A DNA stretch of 43,975 bases from Cytidiella melzeri. Its lineage: Eukaryota; Basidiomycota; Agaricomycetes; Polyporales; Irpicaceae. The stretch covers positions 1-43,975 of the forward strand of contig JABYQR010000357.1 of the NCBI GenBank assembly GCA_022592445.1, given 5' to 3'. Numbering within the stretch: position 1 is the first letter of the stretch; every line of letters begins with the position of its first letter. The position numbers and the translations under genes were made by a program. The notes beneath the pieces are model-generated. The model was given only the letters and a program-made list of their open reading frames with translations, was not told the DNA's origin and did not search any database. Shown one piece after another: positions 11,164 to 21,792 of this stretch.

Positions 11164-14100
11164 ATGGCACGTCCTGCAGTACATGCCCCAGTAGCTGCTC
11201 CAGGCGACGAGGAACTCGCCGCTCTTTATAACCAAGTGTTGATCGGCTTTGCGGAGGAGTCCCCCACCTCAGAGCAATCATCGTCGAGGCTACCGTCACC
11301 GGGAGAGCGAGAGTACGAACCGACATACAACCATTTCGTTGACGACGGAGGCAGTACCTCAAGATCAATGCATCCCACCCCTACACGTACTGGTGCGTAC
11401 TCGAACATATTGGTTACATTCTGAAACGATGATACGCCTGTAACGCGGACACCCGCTAACTTGCTCATACAGCGCCCCCGACTATTGGTCTCCCTTCTTC
11501 TCCTGCCCCACGGAGTCTCCCTACGCCCATCGCTTCCTCGCCCACGACGACCAGACCTGTCAGGCGACTACCGCCCATCCCCGGCAGCAACGCTACCCTT
11601 CCTTTACCACCACCACCACCACTACCGCCGCCACCACCGCCACCACAGGCAGCCATGTCAAAGGCTGAATTCTCTTTTGCGGAGCCTGCCGTGCGCCCCA
11701 AACATACTAGTAGTGATTCGTGAGTACGTTTGTGTCGACTGTCTTTCACCTGTTAATCGTCCCCAGAGACCGCCGATTACAACAACGACTGCCAGGCGAG
11801 TATGCTACGCAAAGTGGCTCAAATGGATACGTGAACCAGAAAGTTCTTCCACCTGATCCTCCTTCATTTACGAATGGCCACCCAAGCTATGCCCCGTCAA
11901 TGCCTGTCATATCTTTCCCCACGCCGGATTTCAACAGCTCCGCAGTTGACTGGACACCTCCTCGAACGTCGTTTGGAAGTATAGCAGAAGTTGGCCGGCG
12001 ATCGTCCGAGCGACCATACATTCCCGATAGGACGTCGCCGTTAGGTAACCCCCCTGAAGAACCCTCTCTGCGGTCGCCCTCGTCTATCGAGGATATGTAT
12101 GCGTCACCTTCAGAATATCGTCCTCCGCAGTCGCTACAACCAGGCTATGGGTTGCACACACCGCCATCTCTGTATCCTGGCTCAGTTGCCTCACAAGTGC
12201 AGGTGGGCAGAAAACCGTCCAACGCATCGGCTATCTCCTCTGTTCACCCGAGTGTGGCTCGTAACTCGTCTCTTACCAATTCGGCAACAACGGACACGAC
12301 GAGGTCGTCGGGGTATAGCGATACTCTTCAATTCCGCTCGTCTTCATCTGTAGCCACGACTCTCGATCGTGGCAACTCTGTAGGCTCATACGCTTCCCGT
12401 GCAGATAGTGAAGACTATCCTCCGCCTCCACCTGCTAAGAGTGAGCCCCGGACACCTCAGCAGACGTATGCACCTCAGCCTGGCCCTTCTCAAACACCTG
12501 TCGCAGGTTCGTCAGGTCCAACCTGGCAAGAAAGAGAGAAGGACATCTTTCAACAGCTGCAGGACATCAAACGGCCCCTGCAGGTACACGAAGGGTATGA
12601 CGACGAATACTATGACGATGAGGATCCTAGCGAGGATGGGGACGATCGATTCTTCAATCCGGCATTGCTCAGTCACATTGCGGTGCGTCTGAGGGACAAG
12701 GTGCCGCGAGGAACGCACGTGAAGGGTAGCATACCATACGAGCGGGCATTTACAGGCAGGGACATCGTCGTACGTCGCCTTTCAATCTCTGCAGTTGAAT
12801 CTACTCAGCTGCTCCCGCAGTCTACCATCCAATCCTTGATTCAACGCGAATTGTTGGTAACACACAATATTTCCACTAACGACAGGCGAGCCGCACTCCA
12901 AATTGCTCGCAGCCTCCAATCTCAGCTCTTCTTCTACGAGGTCGAGTGGGGAGGGAGAGTGCTGCAAGATGGTGTGGAGGATGTCTACATGTTCTTGGAC
13001 GACCAGGAAGGTACATCGGACGCTCGTATCGAGCGTGAGGAGCTCCCCTCAAGTGTCATGACGTGGATGACGAAGTGTTACACTGCGCTGTGTGACGAGG
13101 AGCATCCTTGTTACTCGTATAGTTGTCCTCGCCGGGTAAGTTTGATAGGAACAATGAAAGGTTTTCATCAATTGACAACCCTACAGCGTGGTGCAAGTGA
13201 GACAACGATTGCAGCCCCAGAAACTGAGCAAAAGGAAGAGAAGGATGACTGGATATCGACCGTTCCTGCTGAGCTGTTGGAAACCCTTCCAAGAAGCGAG
13301 GTTAACAGACAAAGGTATCTCACATCATCATACCAGATCATAGGCAATGTGCTGACACTTTCCAGCGTCATCCACAAACTCATTGGCAGAGAAAGGCAGT
13401 ATCTTCGTGACCTTGACACGGTGGAGTCTGTAAGTACCGTAGAAACGGTTCAAACGATTGACTTACGTTGCCGTTTTAGCTCTTTATACAGCCTTTGCGT
13501 CGTGCCAATCCCCCCATCATAAGGCCAAGCGAGATCGATGAGTTCATTGACGAAGTCTTTGGCAACATTCTTGATCTCCGGGAATGTAACCGTCGCTTGC
13601 TAGAGGTGATGTTCGTGCGGCAGCGCGAGCAGGGCCTTGTTATTCAAGGTATTGGCGATATCTTCTTGGATGCAGCGACAGAGTTCCGTCTAGCATATCC
13701 GAACTACATGGGACATTTACCGGCCGCAGAGAAGAGGATGAAGGAGGAGCAGGAGAAGAACGCCGAGTTCCGCCGTTTTCTCGAAGTGAGTGATAGTCAA
13801 AGGCGCGTGAATGCGACACTAATGTTACATAACAGCAATGCGCTCGACACCCAGATGCCCATCGTCTTGATCTTAAACACTTCTTGAGTCGTCCATCAGA
13901 ACACCTGCAAAAGTATCCACCGACTCTCGAGGCAATATGCAAGGAAACAACAGACGGAAATCCTGATATCGAATTCCTGCAGGAGGCCATCGAGGCTATC
14001 CGGAAGTTGCAGACTATATCACAACTGTGGACATTCCAGACAGCAATGAACAAGGGCCCGAGTGGGAAGCTTGAATGGTATAATCTCGTTGCTGAAGAGG

Positions 14101-17100
14101 TGAGGGCCGCGATGCCGAAGAAGGAGGCGAAACGTCAGTCGTAAGTGTCCAGCCCTCTTCGACTGGAATCAAATCTGGTTTCTCACTATTGCGCAAGCAT
14201 CATATTCGAGCTAATCAAGGGAGAAATGGACTATGTGAAGGATCTTGAGAATATTGATATCGTGCGTGTCCACCTTGTCAAATTGTTAGCCATCCAGCTT
14301 ACAGTTCATAGATGTATGTCCAACCACTGCGAGAGATGGATCCTCCTATCATCCCTAGGGATCGCTTGGCGCAGTTTATACAGGACGTCTTCCACAATTT
14401 CGGAGAGCTCCACATGCATCACCGAAAGATGCTCAACACTTTCCATGCCATCCAGCGCGAAGAGCACCCAGTGATCCACAGCATTACCGCTGCTGTTTAT
14501 GACGCGGTGCTCAACTTCAGGGACTCGTATATGGATTATATTCCCAACTATCCTATCGCAGCCTACCGCATTGACGATGAGATGGCAACTAATCCAGCGT
14601 TCAATGGATTTGTTGAGGTATGTTTCTCTTTTCGGTTCGTTGACAAAGTGAACGACATTGACACTTTGACAAGTCATGCACACGCCTACCTGATGCACGC
14701 AAGCTCGATATGAAGAACTTCATCAATCGTCCTATCCCTCGGCTGCTGCGTTATGAGCTGCTCCTGAAGGGTATATTGGAGGAGACTCCTGAAGGTCACG
14801 AAGATAGGGAAACCATTCCCCAGGTTCTGGAGCTTATCAAAGCTCTTGGTAAGGACACTGAACCAGGTGTCGTGTCGGCGAAGCAAAAGGTGGAGGTGTG
14901 GAGATACAACTCGGCCCTTGTTTTCAAACCTGGTGAGGCCATCGACATGGACTTGCTGAACGAGAACCGTTCCCTCATTCACACCGGCAAGCTCTACCGT
15001 CAACCCGACGGAGGGTTTGAATGGAGTGGTTGGACAGAGCTCTTCGTTCTGCTGTTCGATAACTATCGTACGTTCTCGTCGGATCACTTCAGCCTGGACG
15101 ATAGCTGACTGGGTTTAGTGGTCATGACGAAAACTAAAGAGAGAGACGGAATCACAAAATATCAAGTGTATAGACGAGTATGAGCATTTTATTGGTGACA
15201 TTCGCAACTTTGCTAACACCACCTCTCTAGCCTATTCCGCTTGATCTGCTGACCTTGGCCAACTTCACGGACCAGCCCACACAGCGCAATGCAGGTCTGC
15301 TTAGACGTGGAAGAGGAGGAGCTGACAGGTCTGAAGGATACTCTCCGGGACCGAGTGCTGTACCAGGTAACAGCCCGGACACCGCTACAGATTCGCGCGC
15401 AGTATATCCATGCACGATTCACCACAATGGGCGATTGGGAGGGCTTTGGACGCTCTTCGCGGATTCTGCTCAAGCCCGAAATGAGTGGAAACAGAAATTG
15501 GAAGAAGCGATTGGGCTGCGGAAGGTGGTCCAAGAGTCAAACAAAGTATTCGAGGTTGAGACTCTAAGCGCCGATACTTTCCTCGTTCCGTCCTTGCTGC
15601 CGAACGGTGGCACAACGGCGTATAGCTCTGATAATGCCCTCACCGGAAAGGTGACATGCTCTGTGCCCTTCAGTAAGTGGGATTGTTCGTCATTTGTGCG
15701 TGGTGACTGAAATGATGATTGTAGATACTGCTGACGGGCGAGGTCTTGTTGCGATTGGATGTGCGGAAGGTGTATGGATCGGTTTTCGGCACGATTCACG
15801 ATGTGAGTGACTGCGCATTGCGGTGATTTCCGTGGTTGATGTTGTATGACTATCAGCAATGCGTCGTGTGTTACACCTGAAGATGGTTACCCAATGCGCG
15901 ATGCTAGAGGACTTTGGCATCTTTCTTGTATTGGCGGACAGGGTATGAGTTACTTTGTTCTCTGATCATTGCCAGTCTCTTATGCTATCCCAGGCTCTGT
16001 TTGCTTATCACATTGAAGCCTTGGTACCGTCCTCTCCTCAAAGCCCGCATACTTCCCAGACGCCACAGAAGCTTAGCGGTAACAAGGACGTGCACTTCTT
16101 CAGTGTTGGCAATTTGAATGGTAGAACACTGGTCATATACATGAAGAAAAAAGGGGTACGTTTCGAATAATTCCTAACCAAACTTAGACCTTATGCTACC
16201 TTCTCGTGTAGTTGGATAGTGTTTTCCGTGTGCTAGAGCCTGTCATTGGCAAGATCAACGAGAGGGCAGAAGCTCCGAGAACATTTGGATCCCGTCTCGG
16301 TCTGCGATCACAACGCTCGGAGTGGTTCCGTGTATACCGGGTGAGTGGTCCGTCGATCTTTGTATTGACCGACCACTGAAGACGTCTTCCTCCGAATGAC
16401 AGGATTTCTTCCTTCCTTCTGAATCGTTCGATCTCATCTTCCTCAAGGCTAGAATTGTTATTCTCTGTACAAAGGGCTTCGAAATCATGGACCTTACTGA
16501 GTGTGTTCGGGTCTATTCAGCTCTTACTGTGTAACTCGCTGACATTTTTGGTAGCTTCAAGAGTGTGACCATTCCACAACGTGATGATCCTCGCCTGGAG
16601 AAGTTGACGAAACGTTGCGAAGCTTGCCGGCCCATGGGCATGTTTCGCTCGAACAACAATGAGTTCTTGCTATGTTATGATGGTATGATGAGTACATCCG
16701 AAACTGACAAAGTGGCTGACATCATGAATAGAATTCGGATTGTATGTAGACAGACACGGTGATCCCAGTCGGTCCATACAAACGATCGAGTGGGAGGGTA
16801 CTGCGGAGCGTGTCGCATGCCACCCACCCTATGTCCTTCTCTTTGATTCTCGATTCATTGAGATACGAGACATCGAGACTGGCCGACTGTGCCAAATTAT
16901 TCCTGGAAATGACATGCGCTGTATTTGGGATGGCAGGGGCACGACAACGAACCCGGCTCAAACGCCAGGACCGGAGGGTTGGACGGAGGGCATGACCCAG
17001 GAACCACGTGTTCACGGTGTTATGAACTCGACGGAACCTGCCCCACCTGGCAATACTCGAGGCCCGCGACCCGTAGCTCAACACGTATTCGAGCTGATAC

Positions 17101-17222
17101 CCACCATCCCGTTATATTTGCCTGGATCGTTATCGTCGCCGTCGCAGTCCACTTACTTCGCTCAATCTAACTCTCCACCACACTCACCACGATTGAACCC
17201 TGCCCTGTCCTGGAGATCATAA
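11164..17222 (+). CDS. ROM2: Rho1 guanine nucleotide exchange factor (Rom2 type) with tandem DH domains
   Basis: Nineteen exons: 11164-11392, 11473-11719, 11767-13135, 13187-13314, 13366-13429, 13480-13785, 13836-14140, 14198-14261, 14312-14617, 14674-15067, 15119-15177, 15231-15672, 15725-15802, 15857-15942, 15994-16155, 16212-16340, 16403-16500, 16555-16682, 16732-17222; 5085 nt, 1694 aa. The order is a Pro/Ser-rich N-terminus, DEP (about 455-545), DH1 (about 658-880), DH2 (about 883-1095, with RLLRYELLLKGILEET), PH (about 1105-1255) and CNH (about 1295-1585). Rom2/Tus1 proteins activate Rho1 at the plasma membrane in the cell wall integrity pathway. DH1 has QKYPPTLEAI where DH2 has the usual RYELLLKGI core, so DH1 may be non-catalytic. 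DH1 and DH2 have matching exon lengths and intron phases. All junctions are GT..AG and the frame is kept throughout. Confidence 0.93.
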
Positions 17223-17464
17223 GTTCGCTTCTCTTCGTATGTGTTTATCAGTTGTTGCATTACTTTCGTCGGATTTGTTGCGCGTTGTAGACTAGGACAT
17301 CTTGTTTGGCTTGAAATGTTCTCATACGGTAATTCGAATGGATCTCTCTGTTACAGCTGCACGAGAATTACAGCATTAAAGAAAGAAGGAAGTTTTGGAG
17401 GATGCAAGGGTTTGACCATCCGGTAAACTAAACTACTATTCATGACCCAGTCTCCTCCATTCAC

Positions 17465-17554
17465 TGTTGTTATTTTAGGTTTTTCGCATCATTCTTGTTT
17501 GTATCCGCTTGATCCCGCCGCCCGCCTTCTTCATTCCGCGCGGATTACTTGTCT
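17465..17554 (+). repeat. 5' LTR, left part
   Basis: First 90 bp of the copia 5' LTR, identical to 22684-22773 except for two positions where this copy has T and the other has C. It stops at CT, where the nested insertion begins. Confidence 0.9.
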
Positions 17555-17583
17555 CATCTCGTAAAAAAACAAAACGTTATCGC
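17555..17583 (+). repeat. Left terminal inverted repeat of the Pack-type element
   Basis: Starts CATCTCGTAAAAAAAC and continues to GTTATCGC. It pairs with the reverse complement of 21464-21492 at 24 of 29 positions. Confidence 0.8.
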
Positions 17584-18257
17584 ATAATACCTACCACTGT
17601 AAACCCGAGCATTACAATATAACATTGAACAAACTTTATCTCACACAATCTCTGTACCTGGAAAGTTATAAACACCCGGCACCCGCGATAATGGTCCGCG
17701 GGCCACTTTATCTTGCATGGTAATACAATTTATTATCTCCGCCCATAGTTTACATTGCACGATAATCTCGCCGCCGGTAGTTTATATTGTCATACACATC
17801 AATGCAATGTTTTCAAGGCAGTAGTTCTCGCATTAGGGTGCATAGCAATAATGGCAATGAATTGAACAGCACAATGGCGAGAACATCAGCTAATTAATAA
17901 TACAGCGCCAGCATGGTGAAAGAAATAGTCAGGAATGCGAGAGCATTGCAGGCAGAGGTGGGTGTCATTGAATTGTAGCGACCGTGAAAGAAAAACGAGA
18001 GTGTTCGTGCAAGATGACGTCCTGTGGGTGTTGGCTGTTTAACCATCAGGTGAGAATTCAAGCGGTATCAGTACCGCGACTTACCTTAGGGCCACCCGTC
18101 GCCATACTCTATCTCATCGCCCGGATTGTCGGAGTGCTCACTGCCCTGTCCCGTAGCCAGACTCCCTAGGTGTCAAGGTCAGTTTGACGAGCAACTCGAA
18201 AGGAGATCGCTGCATACCATTCGGACAGAGAGCAGCACATCCTCGGCGCTGGCAGCA

Positions 18258-18887
18258 GTCTTTGGTGAATACCCTGGGGAAACAACGCTGCCAAAATGGA
18301 GCTCATACCTCTTCAACAAGAAAAGTGGAGATCTTGAGTCGCTGGTCCCCCTGAAGTTGATAAACCTGTCCAGCCTCCTCGTCTTCGACTATAGTACCGT
18401 TGCAAGCAAATTCCTGGCATAGTAGGGACGATGTCAGAGTCAGAATACGGGCAGTTGCCGCACAATCTAGTAGGGACGATGTCAAAGTCAGAATACGGGC
18501 AGTCGCCGATTGTGCGGCGATGAAACCCCCCAAAACATACCTTCTTGAAAGCCTTCAAAAGTTTCTTGGCATCGTATTCTGCAGTGGAGGGTGGGAGTCA
18601 GAAGCTTTTCCGCTTGGCGCAGCACTTTTGTGTGTGTGACTCACCCTTGGGGAGGCCCTGAAGAGTTGTCAGGGTCTTACGTCCGTTCTGTTGCTGGACA
18701 CGAATGTGGATGTAGTTGGACTGAGATCCGATGTCGTTATTTGCGGCAGCAAGAGCGTCACCCTCGTCAGCGAACGGGTCTGTTGAAGGGCAAGAGAGTG
18801 TGCATGTCAGTGCCATGCGCGCCCCTTTGGATCGATTAACAAAAAGCGGCTCTACTGACCAAAAGTGGCAAAGTTCTGCACGTTCAT
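18258..18887 (-). pseudogene. SUI1: Captured eIF1 (SUI1) copy with broken 3' end
   Basis: Exons 18887-18860, 18779-18645, 18578-18541 and 18413-18309 read MNVQNFATF, then DPFADEG, SNYIHIRVQQQNGRKTLTTL, YDAKKLLKAFKKEFACNGTI and LQGDQRLKISTFLVEE. This is the SUI1 fold of eIF1, the 40S factor for start codon selection. Splice sites are intact. The fifth exon starts at 18273 as GGTATTCACCAAAGAC; the family would read G-I-T-K-D, so there is one extra T. Similarity then stops near 18258, and the conserved C-terminus (normally ending KVHGF or close to it) is absent. The present frame would add about 30 unrelated residues. It sits inside the Pack-type element, head to head with the FYV7 copy. Because eIF1 is essential, a full copy should exist elsewhere. 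Confidence 0.85.
18418..18518. repeat. Tandem repeat of about 49 bp in an intron of the eIF1 copy
   Basis: Two adjacent units contain tagggacgatgtca, then gtcagaatacgggcag, then tcgccg or ttgccg. They start near 18421 and 18470. The end of unit one (gccgcacaatc) and the end of unit two (gattgtgcggc) are inverted relative to each other, so the tract could fold into a hairpin. Confidence 0.7.
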
Positions 18888-19130
18888 GCGACGAGCGTAG
18901 AGCACAAGGGCAGAAAAAGTTGGAACTGAGAGGCTGAGTGGGGGTTGTTCTGTGAGAGAGAGACAAAAGAGAGAGGAAGATGAACAAGAGATGATGACGG
19001 AAACCAACAGAGTGGGGACGTGCATATATATGCAGGCTGGCCTGGGTTATGTAAGCAGCTGTAGATCTCTATAATTCGGTTTTCACCAGATACCACACCT
19101 CGACTCACACTCAACGGCATAAAGGACTAT
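18888..19130. promoter_or_regulatory. Captured bidirectional promoter between the eIF1 and FYV7 copies
   Basis: 243 bp separate the two divergent ATGs. The stretch contains a TATA-like TGCATATATATGCA near 19020-19033. It is presumably the shared promoter of the original chromosomal gene pair, carried along when the segment was captured. Confidence 0.5.
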
Positions 19131-19432
19131 ATGGCAGGCACAGCAGCAGCAGGACAAAAGAGAAGGAGACCACCGACGTTCCAGCACCTGCCTCTCAATC
19201 GAGGTATGGCAATCTTCGCACAGTATCTTGTTCATGTCGTCTGACATACCAATGCAACACAGCCAAAAAGCTCAAGCAATCCTGGGTCGAGAACCAGAAA
19301 ATTAAAAGCAAGTGGAAGGCTCAGAAACGGAAAGAGGGTCTTCTCACGACCAAGTCGTTTTCACCGGCCTCAGAAGAGGACGGAGACGAAGGTCACGGAT
19401 CTGAGAACGAAGACGACGACAGGCGCCTCTGA
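19131..19432 (+). pseudogene. FYV7: Captured FYV7-like rRNA-processing gene, 3' truncated
   Basis: Two exons (19131-19203, 19263-19432) give 80 aa: RRRPPTFQHLPLNRAKKLKQ, then SWVENQKIKSKWKAQKRKEG, then an acidic tail ending DDDRRL. The first part matches the N-terminal basic block of Fyv7/CCDC59-type pre-rRNA processing proteins. Family members continue with a conserved C-terminal basic segment, which is missing; the frame ends in the acidic region. Intron 19204-19262 is intact. With the eIF1 copy it forms a divergent pair inside the Pack-type element. Recognition rests on remembered family sequence and is moderate. Confidence 0.65.
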
Positions 19433-20169
19433 ATTAGTACTAACTAGTGAAGTTTAGATGAACGCGCACCCGTCGAGCTCGTCCAGTTGAGCATATATCG
19501 CTTCCTTCATGCATACGGCCTCATCCTGCGTCAAGATTGCCTTGGGTGCTTCATTGGGATTGTTCGGGTTGCGAGGGCGCGGTGGAAATGGTGGCAATTT
19601 CAGTCCTCCGGATTGCGTTTGGCAAGAAGGTGACACTAACTGAGGAGTTGGCAGCGCATCGTTTGACTGCGATAGATATAGGGAGATATTCTTTACTATG
19701 CGTTCAGCTAGCTGATGTCGAGTACATGCGAAATGAATTGCGCACCTTATCAAGCTTATGCTTGATAATGTCTCGAAGTCGCGTCCACGCTGTTCTGCAA
19801 GGGCTATAAGCACTTTGGAAACCCGTGTGCCAGCACAAGTATTCACGTTACTTCATCTGTGGACGCAATTTGCTCCAACACTTCATCGTGTTCTGCTAGC
19901 TCGAAGGATGATTAATATGTCTCAATTGCGAAGCGCACACGTCGCATACCTGGGAGCCATTGGAAAAACTTGTTTTCAGACATAAATGTTCAAGCAATGA
20001 ACTTTGCATTGTTCCCGTCATGTCACGAAAGAGGGCGTTGACGATAGTGGTCGTGTGTAAAGGACGTGGTGGTGGCTGTTTATCACAGCGCACTACATAC
20101 ATACTTCGCCGGCCGGTACCAGATGGGAAACGTGCTCTCTCTACTCATCACACCGTCAAGTCCACAGCT
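19433..20169. other. Interior of the Pack-type element, no clear gene
   Basis: On the minus strand a short frame (about 19600-19456) ends APKAILTQDEAVCMKEAIYA plus a few acidic residues and looks like a real C-terminal exon, but it has no recognised family. It may be part of another captured gene. The remainder has only short frames with stops. Confidence 0.35.
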
Positions 20170-21060
20170 TGTGATGCCTATAATACGAGTGAGTTCAGAG
20201 CGCCTATCCACCCGAAGGAATTTTGCTTACCCTATATGGCGACTTCGTGTACGCAACGTACGCCACTTCCACCCATCCTCTCATCAGATAAGAGCACACC
20301 GCCGCATTGAAGAAAATGAAGGGTTACACAGGGTTCATTCCTTGTGCGGCTGGGCACCAAAAATCGCAAACCACATGTGCATCGGTAGCAGCATCATGAC
20401 CATCGACGTGTGCGGCGAGCTTCTCTCTGGCCCTGCACATTCGCCGAGTTGTTTGAAGTCCACACGATGTGTTATCAAAAGCGCGGGAAGCGAAAGTAAC
20501 GCGAATGGCAACGTGATGTTTGTGTTGAGCAGTAACTTGAAGTTGTTAGTGTACTAAGAGAAAGGTTCGGTGCCATAGAGGTTGGGGCCGTGATTGGGCG
20601 AAAGTACGTTATACTCAACAATGTTCCAGGAGACTATAGTAAGCTTTCCATAGAAGAGGGTGTCGATAGCGACCACCGGGAACTGTTGTAAGACAACATC
20701 AGTCATCGTCTCAGTGAATGTGCACAGCTCGCTTACGAGTAGCAATGCAGCTACGAGTCCACATTTCTCCCACATTTGGAATGATGTCCACGATCGAGGT
20801 AGTGCTCGGAGGTTCCCAAAAGTCGAACACTGGTTCAACGTCACTAAGTACCCACATAGCTGAAGAGAACAAGCACATACCTTCATCACAATCACTGAGT
20901 CCAGAATACATCGGACCCATCACCCTCACGAGCAGAGATATACGGAAGGCGAGTGAAAAGCTCGCGCACATGGGTGCCTTCTGCGACTGTCGCAGTTGGT
21001 CTTGCAGGAGACCTGCATGTCTGTTCTTTTGAATTGAAGGTGCAGAGGGCTTGTCTCCTG
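20170..21060 (-). pseudogene. ALG9: Degenerate ALG9-like mannosyltransferase copy (GT22)
   Basis: Minus-strand fragments follow the order of ALG9, the ER alpha-1,2-mannosyltransferase of N-glycan precursor assembly. About 21050-20880 reads GLLQDQLRQSQ, SFSLAFRI and MYSGLSDCDE. After a GTATGT..CAG intron comes VFDFWEP, then frame changes around HYLDRG and FQMWE. Much of the middle is deleted, then comes FPVVAIDTLFYGKLTI, NIVEYN and GPNLYGTEP (about 20680-20570). Next are LPFALLSLPALL and FAIFGAQPHKE (about 20530-20350), then a stop and FFNAAVCSYLMRGWVEVAY (about 20310-20250). Frameshifts, an internal deletion and stop codons exclude function. DCDE-VF-FWEP and FYGKL/LYGTEP are strong ALG9 hallmarks. 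Confidence 0.82.
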
Positions 21061-21463
21061 AAGACTAGTTTGTGGGACAGCGAAAGCAGATCGTTTCGGT
21101 ACCAGGCCTGAGGGTCGCCATCCTGTAGATGAAAGGTCTGAGCGGAGACGTATACGACCTATATTCACGTAGGTCTGTCTGTTGTGATGGACGTTCTCGG
21201 ACTCGGAGGACGTCGTGGTCACCAGCGCCTTGCATCTGGTCCCAGACGCGGTGTGACATGATGTGACAGCTGTAATAATGGTTAACAATGTAATATATTA
21301 CTGCCACTACTGCTTTACATCGAGTGCTGGGCCTTTACAATAGTTTAAAATCGTTTACCACATGCCACTTGGCCTTTACAATGCAATCTAAAGGACCTGC
21401 CTTATGCAGACATCATTATAATGTCAAGCGTGCGCGATAAACCCCCGCCACGCAATATAAAGC

Positions 21464-21492
21464 GCGATAATGTTTTGTTTATTTACCCAATG
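21464..21492 (-). repeat. Right terminal inverted repeat of the Pack-type element
   Basis: Ends ...GTTTATTTACCCAATG directly before the CT that resumes the interrupted LTR. It is the inverted partner of 17555-17583. Confidence 0.8.
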
Positions 21493-21631
21493 CTTGATAT
21501 TCCCTTTTTGTCTTATCCGTCTGGCTAAAATAATATAAATCCCGTGTATTTTTGTAGCTACTCAATAACATTGTGTTCATTCATTCAAGCCCCCCTTCCC
21601 GTGCGCGCTCCAAAACTCTGCAAAAACAACA
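21493..21631 (+). repeat. 5' LTR, right part
   Basis: 139 bp corresponding to 22772-22910, with three differences, all T or A here against C or G there. It contains a TATA-like ctaaaataatataaatcc and ends AACA. Confidence 0.9.
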
Positions 21632-21792
21632 GGTTATGAGCCCCGCGCTCTAGGCGCACACCCTTTCGATCTTCATCTCGCGGCGACATTAGCTTGGCAT
21701 TGCGCCCTCAGGCCGAACCATCTCTTTTTCGGGCGACATTACGTCAGCATTACGCTCTTAGGCCACCGTATTTCTATCAAATCTTATTCATT

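Larger units (their letters stand above)
17555..21492 (+). mobile_element. Pack-type DNA transposon carrying captured host gene pieces
   Basis: A 3938-bp insertion inside a copia LTR. Its ends form 29-nt terminal inverted repeats (17555-17583 and 21464-21492), matching at 24 of 29 positions and beginning CAT. CT is duplicated at the junctions (17553-17554 and 21493-21494). Subterminal regions are AT-rich with repeated GCGATAA/CGATAAT motifs on both sides. No transposase was seen. The interior carries degenerate copies of an eIF1 gene and a FYV7 gene in divergent order, then an ALG9 gene, so host sequence was picked up from at least two loci. A 2-bp duplication would fit some CACTA-like families, but the family is not assigned. 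Confidence 0.8.

Noticed and set aside
12099..12353. Short plus-strand frames within the Rho1 GEF gene
   Set aside because: They overlap a well-supported long exon in another frame and have no motif.
18126..18422. Plus-strand frame of 98 codons in the Pack-type element
   Set aside because: Opposite to the last exons of the eIF1 copy; explained by it.
21632..21660. Possible tRNA-like sequence after the 5' LTR
   Set aside because: Only the primer-binding position is suggestive; no cloverleaf could be built.
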